From NCBI GenBank assembly GCA_004558035.1, contig SFEJ01000014.1, positions 1-64,000 of the forward strand: a stretch of DNA of 64,000 nt. Direction: 5' to 3'. A program made the position numbers and the translations under genes. Below, piece after piece: positions 9,914 through 19,000 of this stretch. Source of the DNA: Opitutia bacterium. GTDB lineage: Bacteria; Verrucomicrobiota; Verrucomicrobiia; Opitutales; UBA953. Numbering within the stretch: the first letter of the stretch is position 1; each line of letters begins with the position of its first letter. Below the pieces are notes generated by a model. The model ran no database searches and was not told where the DNA came from. It saw only the letters and a list, made by a program, of their open reading frames with translations.

Positions 9914-10555
9914 ATGGCGAGACGCAGCGACGGCATAGAGACGAAGAAGAAGATTCTCGGGGCGGCATCCAAGCTCTTTTCCGAGAACGGGTTCAAGCAG
10001 ACGTCCAACGCGGAGATCTCCAAGGCGAGCGGCGTGAACAGCGCGCTCATCAGCTACTATTTCGGCGACAAGGAGACGATCTACCGCGAGGCGTGGAAGC
10101 ACAGCCTGCGCGAATCGCTCGCGAAGTATCCGGCGGACGGCGTCGTTCCCGCGGACGCTCCCGCGCGCGACAGGCTCTACGGCATCATCGCCGCGACGGT
10201 GCGCCGCTACTCCGACCCGCACTGCTTCGACGGCGGCATTCTCAACCAGGAAATCGCCTCGCCGACGGGGCTGCTCGAGGACGTGCACGAGAACACGATC
10301 TTCCGCCTGCGCGAAAACCTGCTGCACGTCGTGAGCGAGTTTCTCGGCGAAGGCGTCTCGAACGAAGACCTGCGCATGTCCGTCTATTCCATCGTCGCGA
10401 TGTGCATTTCGCCGCAGAAAAAGATCCAGCGCATCGAAAAGACGGAGCCGTTCCCGTACGACGTGGAGAAGCGCATCGAGCACGTGTTCCGCTTTTCCGT
10501 CGCGGGACTGAACGCCGTGAAGAGGACGGCGAAGAAAAGCGCGCCGCGCGCGTAA
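9914..10555 (+). CDS. TetR-family transcriptional regulator
   Basis: This 213-aa protein has an N-terminal TetR helix-turn-helix: TKKKILGAASKLFSENGF followed by SNAEISKASGVNSALISYYF and the usual KETIY. The larger C-terminal ligand domain (DPHCFDGGILNQEI, then a long helical segment) resembles the CecR-like branch. The ATG at 9914 (MARRSDGIETKKKIL) is chosen because it starts just before the DNA-binding domain; the frame is open upstream to 9812 but that part has no TetR features. The gene is divergent from fucP-fucI, so local control of fucose use and of itself is plausible but unproven. The inducer is unknown. Confidence 0.88.
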   Translation: MARRSDGIETKKKILGAASKLFSENGFKQTSNAEISKASGVNSALISYYFGDKETIYREAWKHSLRESLAKYPADGVVPADAPARDRLYGIIAATVRRYSDPHCFDGGILNQEIASPTGLLEDVHENTIFRLRENLLHVVSEFLGEGVSNEDLRMSVYSIVAMCISPQKKIQRIEKTEPFPYDVEKRIEHVFRFSVAGLNAVKRTAKKSAPRA

Positions 10556-10588
10556 GGCTCATTTCCCCAGAAACCGATTTCCACAACG

Positions 10589-10819
10589 ATGAAAAAACGA
10601 TACTTTCCGAAAATCCGAAACGACGAGTGCAAGGGCTGCGAGCGCTGCGTCGTCGCCTGTCCGCGGGACGTTCTCGCACTCGGCAAGGAGCTGAACGTGA
10701 TGGGGCTGCCGCACGTCTTCGTCAAGAACGAGGACGCGTGCACGGGCTGCTCGCTCTGCTTCTACACGTGCCCGGAGCCCGGCGCGATCTCGATCGTCGA
10801 AGAAAAGGAGGAAGCGTAA
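10589..10819 (+). CDS. 2-oxoacid:ferredoxin oxidoreductase, delta (2x[4Fe-4S]) subunit
   Basis: This 76-aa ferredoxin-like protein has two [4Fe-4S] motifs, CKGCERCVVACP and CTGCSLCFYTCPEPGA. It passes electrons from the thiamine-dependent catalytic subunits to ferredoxin. It is the first gene of a four-gene operon; its stop is followed one base later by the alpha-subunit ATG, and its 3' end carries a Shine-Dalgarno sequence (AGGAGG) for that gene. The arrangement resembles the Vor/Kor type of oxidoreductase. Confidence 0.92.
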   Translation: MKKRYFPKIRNDECKGCERCVVACPRDVLALGKELNVMGLPHVFVKNEDACTGCSLCFYTCPEPGAISIVEEKEEA

Positions 10820-10820
10820 A

Positions 10821-11867
10821 ATGAGTTCCAAAAGTCTTTTGCTCTGCGGGAACGAGGCGCTCGTGTACGGCGCGCTGCTCGCCGGCTGCGACGCGTATTT
10901 CGGCTACCCGATCACGCCCGCGGGAGAAATCATCGAATGCGCCGCGAAGAAGTTCCCCGAGCTCGGGCGCGTCTTCATCCAGGCGGAAAGCGAGATCGGC
11001 TCCATCAACATGGTGATGGGCGCCGCCGCCGCCGGCCAGCGCGCGATGACGGCGAGCAGCGGCCTCGGCATCAGCCTCATGCAGGAGGCGATGTCCTACC
11101 TCGCGGGCATGGAGCTGCCCTGCGTCGTGGCGGACGTCACGCGCAGCGGCCCCGGCATCGGCAACATCAGCGTCGAGCAGAGCGACTATTTCCAGATCGT
11201 CAAGGGCGGCGGGCACGGCGGCTACCGCTGCCCGGTGTTCGCTCCCGCGAGCGCGCAGGAAATGTGCGACATGGCGTTCCGCGCCTTCGACATGGCGGAA
11301 AAATACCGCACGCCCGTCTATATTCTCACCGACGGCATGATCGGGCAGATGATGGAATCCGTCACGCTGCCGGAGCCTCTCGACAAGCCCGCTCCCGCGC
11401 CCTACACGCTCGCGCCCGGGAACGCGCGCACCAATCATTTCACTTCGATCTATCTCGAACCCGCCGAGATGGAGAAGAAGAACGAGGCGCTCCTCGCGAA
11501 ATATCGCGAGATGGAGGCGCACGACCAGGACGCGGAAAACTGGAAGACCGACGACGCGGAAATCGTGCTCGTCGCCTACGGCATCATGTCGCGGCTCGCG
11601 AAAAACGCGGTGGACGAACTGCGCCGCGCGGGCATCAAGGCGGGCCTCGTGCGCCCGAAGCTGCTTTTCCCGTTCCCGAAGGACGCGCTGAACGCGCTCG
11701 TTCCCGCGGCGAAGAAATTCGTCGCCGTCGAGCTCAGCGGCGGACAGATGATCGAGGACGTGAAGCTCGCGATCGAATGCCGCCGCCCCGTGGAGCTGAT
11801 TCACCGCGTCGGCGGAAAACTCATTTCCGTCGAGGAGCTCGTCGCCGGCGTCAAGGCGCTCGCCTGA
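10821..11867 (+). CDS. 2-oxoacid:ferredoxin oxidoreductase, alpha subunit (VorB/KorA type)
   Basis: This 348-aa catalytic subunit has the family segments GNEALVYGALLAGCDAYFGYPITPAGE at the N terminus and FIQAESEIGSINMVMGAAAAG, where the Glu is conserved, then the SSGLGISLMQEAMSYLAG core. Domain II follows around residue 240. The enzyme oxidatively decarboxylates a 2-oxoacid with CoA to acyl-CoA, reducing ferredoxin, and is oxygen-sensitive and typical of anaerobes. The substrate (2-oxoisovalerate or 2-oxoglutarate) cannot be settled from sequence alone. A clear Shine-Dalgarno sequence lies in the upstream gene. Confidence 0.93.
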   Translation: MSSKSLLLCGNEALVYGALLAGCDAYFGYPITPAGEIIECAAKKFPELGRVFIQAESEIGSINMVMGAAAAGQRAMTASSGLGISLMQEAMSYLAGMELPCVVADVTRSGPGIGNISVEQSDYFQIVKGGGHGGYRCPVFAPASAQEMCDMAFRAFDMAEKYRTPVYILTDGMIGQMMESVTLPEPLDKPAPAPYTLAPGNARTNHFTSIYLEPAEMEKKNEALLAKYREMEAHDQDAENWKTDDAEIVLVAYGIMSRLAKNAVDELRRAGIKAGLVRPKLLFPFPKDALNALVPAAKKFVAVELSGGQMIEDVKLAIECRRPVELIHRVGGKLISVEELVAGVKALA

Positions 11868-11871
11868 AAAA

Positions 11872-12420
11872 ATGCCTTCCCGCACGCGCACATTCGTCGA
11901 AACGCCCCGACTTCGCCTGCGCGACTGGCGCGAGGACGATTTCCCCGCGTTCGCCGCGATGAACGCGGACGCGCGCGTCATGGAATTTTTTCTCGAAACG
12001 AAGACGGAGGCGCAGTCCCGCGAGTTTTTCGACGCGATCCGCGGCGAGCTCGCGCGCGACGGCTTCGGGCTCTTCGCCGCGGAACGCAAGACCGACGGCG
12101 CCCTGCTCGGCTTCGTCGGTCTGCGCCGTTGCCCGTTCGAGACGGATTTCGCGCCGTGCACGGAAATCGCGTGGCGACTGCGCGCCGAATTCTGGGGCGC
12201 GGGCTACGCGACGGAAGCCGCGAAGGCGTGCCTGCGCTTCGGCTTCGACGCCTGCGGACTCGACGAAATCCTCGCCTTCACCGCGCTCCCGAACGCGCGT
12301 TCCCGCCGCGTCATGGAAAAGGCGGGAATGTGCTTCGTCAGAGAGTTCGACCACCCCGCCGTTCCGCGGGAACACCCGCTCGCGCGCCACGCGCTCTACC
12401 GTACGAAGCGCGCCGCCTGA
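11872..12420 (+). CDS. GNAT N-acetyltransferase (RimJ/RimL-like)
   Basis: This 182-aa acetyltransferase opens with the typical TPRLRLRDWREDDFPAF. It contains IAWRLRAEFWGAGYATEAAK, the acetyl-CoA-binding region, and ends with NARSRRVMEKAGM and a final Arg-rich strand. It sits between the alpha and beta-gamma subunits of the oxidoreductase, four bases after alpha, so it is co-transcribed. Its substrate is unknown. Because it interrupts a complex operon it might modify that enzyme or simply be a passenger; sequence does not decide this. Confidence 0.85.
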   Translation: MPSRTRTFVETPRLRLRDWREDDFPAFAAMNADARVMEFFLETKTEAQSREFFDAIRGELARDGFGLFAAERKTDGALLGFVGLRRCPFETDFAPCTEIAWRLRAEFWGAGYATEAAKACLRFGFDACGLDEILAFTALPNARSRRVMEKAGMCFVREFDHPAVPREHPLARHALYRTKRAA

Positions 12421-12455
12421 TTCTTTTTTTTTCACCTTTCAAAAAAAATCCGCTC

Positions 12456-13940
12456 ATGAAAAATTTCCGTATCATCAAAGACCGCCCGGCGGGCTTCTTC
12501 GCCGAGTTCGACAAGCGCCCGAAGACGCTCCGGCACAACATGCACTACTGCCCGGGCTGCGGCCACGGCGTGCTTCACAAGATCGTCGCCGAGGCGATCG
12601 CCGAGTTCGGCATCAAGGACCGCACGACGTTCATTTCGCCCGTCGGCTGCGCCGTGTTCGGCTACTACTACATGGACTGCTTCGGCATTTCCACGCCGCA
12701 CGGGCGCGCGCCCGCCGTCGCGACCGGGCTTTCCCGCGCGCACAAGGACGGCGTCGTCATCTCCTACCAGGGCGACGGCGACCTCGCGGCGATCGGCTTC
12801 AACGAGTTCATCCACACCGTGAACCGCGGCGAAAACATCTGCTACATCTTCGTGAACAACGCGATTTATGGCATGACGGGCGGGCAGATGGCGCCGACGA
12901 CGCTCGTCGGCCAGCGCACTTCGACCACGCCGAACGGGCGCGACGCCGTCGAGGACGGCATCCCGTTCCGCATCGCCGAAATCGTCGCCTCGCAGCCCAA
13001 TCCCGTGTACGTCGAACGCGTTTCGCTCGGCGCGCCGAAGGAGATCATGAAGGCGCGCGCGGCGATCCGCAAAGCGATAAAGAATACGATGGAGCGCAAG
13101 GGGCTTTCGTTCGTCGAAGTGCTTTCGCCCTGCCCGATCGGCCTGAAGAAGGACGCCGCCGGAATCACGAAATTCATCGACGAGGAGATGACGAAGATTT
13201 TCCCGCTCGGCAAATTCAAGGACGTCGCCGCCGAGCGCGCGCCCGTCGAGCACCGCGTTCCCGTGTACGACAAGGACAAGGTGCGCGCCGCGCTCTTCCC
13301 GCAGGCGGACGACATTTCACAGAGCTCGCTGCGCGCGGACTTCCGCAACACCTCGCCGATCTTCGACAAGGAGCGCCGCATCAAGGTCGCCGGCTCCGGC
13401 GGCCAGGGCGTGCTCTCGCTCGCCTACATTATCGCGCACATGGGGCGGCTGCGAAACTTCAACGTCACCTACCTGCCGACCTACGGCCCGGAAATGCGCG
13501 GCGGCACGGCGGACTGCTCCGTCGTCGCCTCGCGCCGCGAAATCGCCTCGCCCATCGTTGACAGCAACGCGAACATGCTCGTCGCGCTCAATCAGCCCTC
13601 GCTCGACAAATACCTGCCGCAGCTGAAGCCGACGGGCATCATCGTGTACGATTCGTCGAGCATCACGCTCCCGCCGATCGGCAGGACGCAGGTCGCCTAC
13701 GGCGTTCCCGCGGCGCAGGTCGCGGTGGAGCTCGGCAGCACACGCTACGGCAACTCGCTGATTCTCGGCGCGATCGCGCGCATGATGGAGGAGCTCTTCC
13801 TGACGCCGGAAGACGCGGCGGACTTCTCCGCGGTCGTCGAAGCCGCGATCCGAGAATGCTTCGCGGACAAGCCGAAAATCATCCCGCCGAACCTCGAGGC
13901 CTTCCGCCTCGGCAAGGAAAAATCCTTCCGCGCGAAATAA
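12456..13940 (+). CDS. 2-oxoacid:ferredoxin oxidoreductase, fused beta-gamma subunit
   Basis: This 494-aa protein joins two subunits. Residues 1 to about 290 are the thiamine-diphosphate beta subunit: HYCPGCGHGVLHKIV, then SPVGCAVFGYYYMD, and the TPP motif GDGDLAAIGFNEFIH followed by NNAIYGMTGGQMAPTT. Residues from about 310 are the gamma subunit, beginning RRIKVAGSGGQGVLSLAYIIA and containing YGPEMRGGTADCSVV. In many bacteria these are separate genes. The ATG at 12456 is chosen because the beta domain begins just after it; an open frame reaching 12129 overlaps the GNAT gene and is not part of it. Confidence 0.92.
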   Translation: MKNFRIIKDRPAGFFAEFDKRPKTLRHNMHYCPGCGHGVLHKIVAEAIAEFGIKDRTTFISPVGCAVFGYYYMDCFGISTPHGRAPAVATGLSRAHKDGVVISYQGDGDLAAIGFNEFIHTVNRGENICYIFVNNAIYGMTGGQMAPTTLVGQRTSTTPNGRDAVEDGIPFRIAEIVASQPNPVYVERVSLGAPKEIMKARAAIRKAIKNTMERKGLSFVEVLSPCPIGLKKDAAGITKFIDEEMTKIFPLGKFKDVAAERAPVEHRVPVYDKDKVRAALFPQADDISQSSLRADFRNTSPIFDKERRIKVAGSGGQGVLSLAYIIAHMGRLRNFNVTYLPTYGPEMRGGTADCSVVASRREIASPIVDSNANMLVALNQPSLDKYLPQLKPTGIIVYDSSSITLPPIGRTQVAYGVPAAQVAVELGSTRYGNSLILGAIARMMEELFLTPEDAADFSAVVEAAIRECFADKPKIIPPNLEAFRLGKEKSFRAK

Positions 13941-13941
13941 A

Positions 13942-13976
13942 AGAAAAAGCGTTCCCGCCTCCTCCCGCGGGAACGC
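13942..13976 (-). terminator. Intrinsic terminator of the rpe-kamA transcript
   Basis: The perfect 10-bp stem GCGTTCCCGC/GCGGGAACGC (13949-13958 and 13967-13976) has an eight-base loop. On the minus strand a T-rich run follows (TTTTTCTTTT), so it stops leftward transcripts; on the plus strand only a short A run follows. Confidence 0.8.
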
Positions 13977-14025
13977 GAAAACGAACAGGGATTGCGGGGA
14001 TTTTGAGGGACTCGCGGCTTCAGAA

Positions 14026-14060
14026 AAACTTAAAGGTTAAGGGTTAAAGCTTAAAGGGAA
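14026..14060. repeat. CTTAAAG-rich intergenic repeat, copy 2
   Basis: This copy reads AACTTAAAGGTTAAGGGTTAA then AGCTTAAAGG, a degenerate member of a roughly 30-bp family also seen near 8281, 16061 and 20510. It lies in the 3' region of kamA, between the stop codon and the terminator at 13942. Confidence 0.6.
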
Positions 14061-14134
14061 CTTTCTGGAGGAAAGATTCTCGGGGGCAAGCGGGACGGTC
14101 GCCCTGCTCTTCGTTCCCGCGGATCGGAGCGCGC

Positions 14135-15259
14135 TCAGTAGAAATACGTTTCGCCGCGGAAATTGCGCAGGCGCGCGCGGCCCGCGTCGTCGAAGGATTC
14201 GACGTAGTCCGGATTCACGGGAATCTTCCCGCCGCCGCCCGGTGCGTCGACGACGAACTGCGGCACGGCGAGCCCGCTCGTCCACCCGCGCAGCGAGCGG
14301 ATCAGCTCCGCGCCTTCGCGCACGGGCACGCGCCAATGCGCGCTTCCGCGGATCTTGTCGCACGCGTAAAGGTAGTACGGACGCACGCGCACGCGCAGCA
14401 GCCGATGCACGAGCGCGCGCAGCGTTCCCGCGTCGTCGTTCACGCCGCGCAGCAGCACCGTCTGGGCGCCGAGCACGACGCCCGCGAGCGCGAGCCGTTC
14501 CAGCGCCTCTTCGGTCGCGCGCGAAATTTCGCGCGGGTGATTCACGTGGACGTTCATCCAAAGCACGCCGCTTTTTCGGAAAATTCCGCACAGCTCCGGC
14601 GTGACGCGCTGCGGCAGAAATACGGGAACGCGCGTGCCGACGCGCACGATCTCCACGTGCGGAATCGCGCGGACGCGCGCGAGCAGCTCGGCGATCTTCG
14701 CGTCGGAGAGCAGCAGCGCGTCCCCGCCGGAAATCAGCACGTCGCGGATTTCCGCGTGCGCGGCGACGTAGCGCAGCGCCTCGTCCAACCGCGGATGGAA
14801 ATCGTAGCCCGTCGCCCCGGAGACGAGGCGGGAACGCGTGCAGAAGCGGCAGTAGCAGGCGCAGCGGTCCGTCGCCAAAAGCAGCACGCGGTCGGGATAG
14901 CGGTGGACGAGTCCGGGCACGGGTGAATGCGTCTCTTCGCCGATCGGGTCGTCGGATTCGTCGTCGGCGAGGAGCGCCTCGCGCGCGTCGGGCACGATCT
15001 GCCGGCGCAGCGGATCCGCGGGATCGGCGCCGTCGATCAGGCTCAGAAAATGCGGCGTCGCGGCGAACGCAAGCCTGCCGCGCGCGGCGTCGAATCCGCG
15101 CCGTTCCGCGTCCGAAAGCGGGAAAATCCGCGCGAGCGCCTCCGCCGTCTCGACGCGGGAACGCAGCTGCCAGCGCCAGTCGTTCCAGTCCGCCTCGGGC
15201 ACGTCGCGCCACGCCGAGCCGCGCTCGGCGTACGCCGCTTCGGAAAATCCGGAGTTCAT
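14135..15259 (-). CDS. kamA: KamA-family radical SAM lysine 2,3-aminomutase
   Basis: This 374-aa radical SAM enzyme binds a [4Fe-4S] cluster through CACYCRFC (C-x3-C-x2-C, about residue 133), preceded by YPDRVLLLATDRC. It also has ISGGDALLL (the GGD motif), VGTRVPVFLPQRVT, VNHPREIS and the PLP region near LYACDKIRGSAHWRV, then a C-terminal PQFVVDAPGGGGKIPV. The reaction is probably L-lysine to L-beta-lysine; EpmB-type activity on elongation factor P is an alternative that context does not support or exclude. It lies 34 bases downstream of rpe on the same strand. Confidence 0.9.
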   Translation of the reverse strand: MNSGFSEAAYAERGSAWRDVPEADWNDWRWQLRSRVETAEALARIFPLSDAERRGFDAARGRLAFAATPHFLSLIDGADPADPLRRQIVPDAREALLADDESDDPIGEETHSPVPGLVHRYPDRVLLLATDRCACYCRFCTRSRLVSGATGYDFHPRLDEALRYVAAHAEIRDVLISGGDALLLSDAKIAELLARVRAIPHVEIVRVGTRVPVFLPQRVTPELCGIFRKSGVLWMNVHVNHPREISRATEEALERLALAGVVLGAQTVLLRGVNDDAGTLRALVHRLLRVRVRPYYLYACDKIRGSAHWRVPVREGAELIRSLRGWTSGLAVPQFVVDAPGGGGKIPVNPDYVESFDDAGRARLRNFRGETYFY

Positions 15260-15293
15260 CGCCGACTCCCTTCTCCGCGCCGCCGGGCGGCGC

Positions 15294-15953
15294 TCAGCCC
15301 TGACAAAGGCGGATGAACGCCGGCTTGTCCGCCGCCTTGAAGAACGCCGTTCCCGCGACCAGCGTGTCCGCGCCCGCCGCGAGGCAGAGCGGCGCCGTGC
15401 GCGCGTCCACGCCGCCGTCCACTTCGATGCGGAAATCCAGCCCGCGCGTGTCGCGTTCCCGCGCCAGCGTCTCGATTTTCGGCAGCACGGATTCGATGAA
15501 GGACTGCCCGCCGAAGCCCGGGAAGACGGACATCACGAGCACGAGATCGACCGCGTCGAGAAACGGCAGCACGCGCTCGACGGGCGTGTCCGGATTCAGC
15601 GAAATTCCTGCCTGCGCGCCGAGCTCGCGGATGCGCCGCAGCGTTCCCGCGACGTCGTATTCCGGCTCCACGTGAATCGTGACGAGCTGTGATCCCGCCT
15701 CGACGAATTTTTCGACGTATTTGTCCGGACGCAGCAGCATCAGGTGCGTGTCGAAGAAAAGCGAGGCGTCGCGGCGGCGGAGGTCGCGGACGACCTGCGG
15801 CCCGAACGAGAGATTCGGCACGAAATTGCCGTCCATGATGTCAAGATGCACCCATTCGAGCCCGTTGGCGACGACGACGGCGAGCCCTTCGGCGAGGGCG
15901 GAATGATCCGCCGCCAGAATCGACGGCGAGAGAATTTTTTTGTGCGCGCTCAT
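15294..15953 (-). CDS. rpe: Ribulose-phosphate 3-epimerase
   Basis: This 219-aa TIM-barrel enzyme interconverts ribulose-5-phosphate and xylulose-5-phosphate in the pentose phosphate pathway. Conserved segments are ILSPSILAADHSAL, VHLDIMDGNFVPNLSFG with its metal ligands, FDTHLM, MSVFPGFGGQSFI and the phosphate-binding IEVDGGVDARTAPL. The length is standard. The start is preceded by GGAAATTCTC with no strong Shine-Dalgarno sequence. kamA follows. Confidence 0.97.
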   Translation of the reverse strand: MSAHKKILSPSILAADHSALAEGLAVVVANGLEWVHLDIMDGNFVPNLSFGPQVVRDLRRRDASLFFDTHLMLLRPDKYVEKFVEAGSQLVTIHVEPEYDVAGTLRRIRELGAQAGISLNPDTPVERVLPFLDAVDLVLVMSVFPGFGGQSFIESVLPKIETLARERDTRGLDFRIEVDGGVDARTAPLCLAAGADTLVAGTAFFKAADKPAFIRLCQG

Positions 15954-16017
15954 GAGAATTTCCGCAAGGTTCTACTCCTCGCCTCTTCGCCGCAAGAAAA
16001 TTCTGCCTCCCGGCGTG

Positions 16018-16060
16018 CAAAAAAGCGTTCCCGCGAACAATCCGCGGGAACGCTTTTCTT
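16018..16060. terminator. Bidirectional terminator after carB
   Basis: A 10-bp stem, GCGTTCCCGC (16025-16034) and GCGGGAACGC (16044-16053), is flanked by an A run and a T run so that it works on both strands. Its main role is to end the leftward carB transcript ahead of rpe. Confidence 0.85.
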
Positions 16061-16089
16061 TAAGCTTTAAGCCTTGACCTTTAAGCTTT
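16061..16089. repeat. CTTAAAG-rich intergenic repeat, copy 3
   Basis: TTTAAGCTTTAAGCCTTGAC then CTTTAAGC lies directly between the carB stop codon and its terminator, in the transcribed 3' region. It aligns closely with the copy at 20510. Confidence 0.65.
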
Positions 16090-16091
16090 CC

Positions 16092-19000
16092 TCAAGCTTT
16101 CCGCGCGAGCTTGGCGTGGTGGGACTGGAGGGATTCCACGTCCACCGCGCCCGCCTTGACGGCGGCGATGCCCTGCACCGTCGCGGAGGCGGCGGCGAGC
16201 GTCGTGAAGTAGGGAATGCGCAGCTTGATCGCGTTCTTGCGGATGTAGGAGTCGTCGATCACGGAGCGCTTGCCCGCGGGCGTGTTCACGATGAGCGAGA
16301 TTTCGCGGTTCACGATGCCGTCCACGATGTTCGGGCGTCCTTCGTGCTGTTTTTTGATCAGCTCGCAGGGGATGCCGTGCTTCGTGTAGAAGTCGAACGT
16401 TCCCGCGGTCGCCTTGATTCTGAAGCCGAGCGAGGAGAAGCCGCGGCCGATTTCGAGCGCCTCGTCGTTCTTTTCGGAAATCGTGATGAGCACGGTTCCG
16501 CCTGTCGGGAGCTGCGTTCCCGCGGCTTCCTGCGCCTTGTAGAACGCGGTGCCGAAGTCCGGCGCGATGCCGAGCACTTCGCCCGTGGAGCGCATTTCCG
16601 GCCCGAGCACGGGATCTACTTCCGGGAACTTGTCGAAGGGCAGCACGGCTTCCTTCACGCCGTAGTGCGTTCCCGCGACGAAGGGGCGCAGGTTGAGCTC
16701 GTGGAGCTTCTTGCCCATCATCAGCTCGGTCGCCGCGCCCGCCATCTGGATGTTGCAGACCTTGGACACGAGCGGCACCGTGCGCGACGCGCGCGGGTTC
16801 GCCTCGATGACGTACACCTTGCCGTTCTCGATCGCGTACTGCATGTTCATCAGCCCGACGACCTTCAGCTCGCGCGCGATCCTGCGCGTGTAGTCGACGA
16901 TGTCCGCGTACTGCTTCGCGGGAATGTGCACGGGCGGAATCACGCACGCGGAGTCGCCGGAGTGAATGCCCGCGAGCTCGATGTGCTCCATGACGGAGGG
17001 AATGAAGACGTCGTCCCCGTCGCAGAGCGCGTCGCATTCGCATTCGAGCGCGTGGCGCAGGAAGCGGTCCACGAGCAGCGGCGCGTCCTCGGTGACGCCG
17101 ATCGCCTTGCCGACGTATTCGCGCAGCGCGTCGTCGTCGTACACGACTTCCATGCCGCGCCCGCCGAGCACGAACGAGGGGCGGATCATCACGGGATAGC
17201 CGACTTCGTGCGCGATGGCGAGCGCCTCGTCAACGTTGATCGCCATGCCCGCCTCGGGCATCGGGATTTCGAGCTTCGCCATCATCTTGCGGAAGAGGTC
17301 GCGGTCTTCGGCGGTGTCGATCGTGTCGATGCTCGTGCCGAGAATCTTCACGCCCGCCTCGGCGAGTTTGCGCGCGAGGTTGAGCGGCGTCTGCCCGCCG
17401 AACTGCACGATGACGCCCTCGGGCTTTTCGTGTTCGTAGATCGCGAGCACGTCCTCGAGCGTGAGCGGTTCGAAGTAAAGCTTGTCCGATGTGTCGTAGT
17501 CGGTGGAGACCGTTTCCGGGTTGCAGTTGACCATGATCGTCTCGTAGCCGAGACGGCGCAGCGCCATCGCCGCGTGGCAGCAGCAGTAGTCGAACTCGAT
17601 GCCCTGCCCGATGCGGTTCGGACCACCGCCGAGCACCATGACCTTCTTCTTCGCGCTCGGCGGGAGCACGGTCACGGGAACGCTGTCCGCGTAGGTCGAG
17701 TAATAGTAGCACGCGTTTTCGACGCCGCTGACGGGAACGGGCTCCCAGCGCTCGACGACGCCGAGCGCGACGCGCTTCTCGCGGATCGCCTTTTCGGGAA
17801 CGCCGAGAATCTTCGCCAGATACGCGTCCGCGAAGCCGTCCTTCTTCGCGCGGATCAGCAGCGCGTCCGCGGGAACGGCGCCCCGGCTCGTCGCGATCAG
17901 CTCTTCCTCGAAATCGACGAGTTCCTTCGACTGCTCGATGAACCAGCGGTGCATCAGCGTCTTCGCCTGCACCTCCTCGACGCTCGCGCCCTTGCGCAGC
18001 GCCTCATAAATGAGAAAATGGCGTTCGCTCGTCGCGTCCTGCAGCATCGAAAGCAGCTCTTCCTTGGATTTTTCGTGAAAATCCTTGGCGAAGCCGAGGC
18101 CCATGCGCCCGTTTTCGAGCGAGCGGATCGCCTTCTGGAACGCCTCCTTGTAGTTCTTGCCGATGCTCATGACCTCGCCGACCGCCTTCATCTGCGTGCC
18201 GAGCTTGTCCTGAACGCCCTTGAATTTCTCGAACGCCCAGCGCGCGAACTTCACGACGACGTAGTCGCCCGACGGCGTGTATTTGTCCAGCGTGCCGTCG
18301 CGCCAGTACGGAATTTCCGAGAGCGTGAGCCCGCTCGCGAGCTTCGCGGAAATGAGCGCGATCGGGAAGCCCGTCGCCTTCGACGCAAGCGCGGACGAGC
18401 GCGACGTGCGCGGGTTGATCTCGATGATGACGACGCGGCCGTCCTTCGGATTGCGCGCGAACTGCACGTTCGTGCCGCCGATGACGCCGATCGTGTCGAT
18501 GATTTTCCACGCCTTTTTCTGCAGGTCTTCCTGCACCGCGGCGGGAACGGTCATCATCGGCGCCGTGCAGAAGCTGTCGCCCGTGTGCACGCCGACGGGA
18601 TCGACGTTTTCGATGAAGCACACGGAAATGAGCGCGCCCGTCGCGTCGCGCACGACTTCGACCTCGAGCTCTTCCCAGCCCAGAATGGATTCCTCGATGA
18701 GGCACTGGTGCGTCATCGACGCCTGCAGGCCGCGCGCGACGATCGTCTTCAGCTCGTCCATATTGTAGACGAGTCCGCCGCCCGCGCCGCCCATCGTGTA
18801 CGCGGGGCGCACGACCAGCGGGAAGCCGAGCCGCCCGGAAATCGCCACCGCCTCGTCGAGCGTGTACGCGATTTCGCTGCGCGGCATGTCGATGCCGATC
18901 TTGGACATCGTTTCCTTGAAGATGAGGCGATCCTCGCCGCGCTCGATCGCTTCGAGATTCACGCCGATGACCTTCACGCCGTACTTGTCCAGAACGCCCT

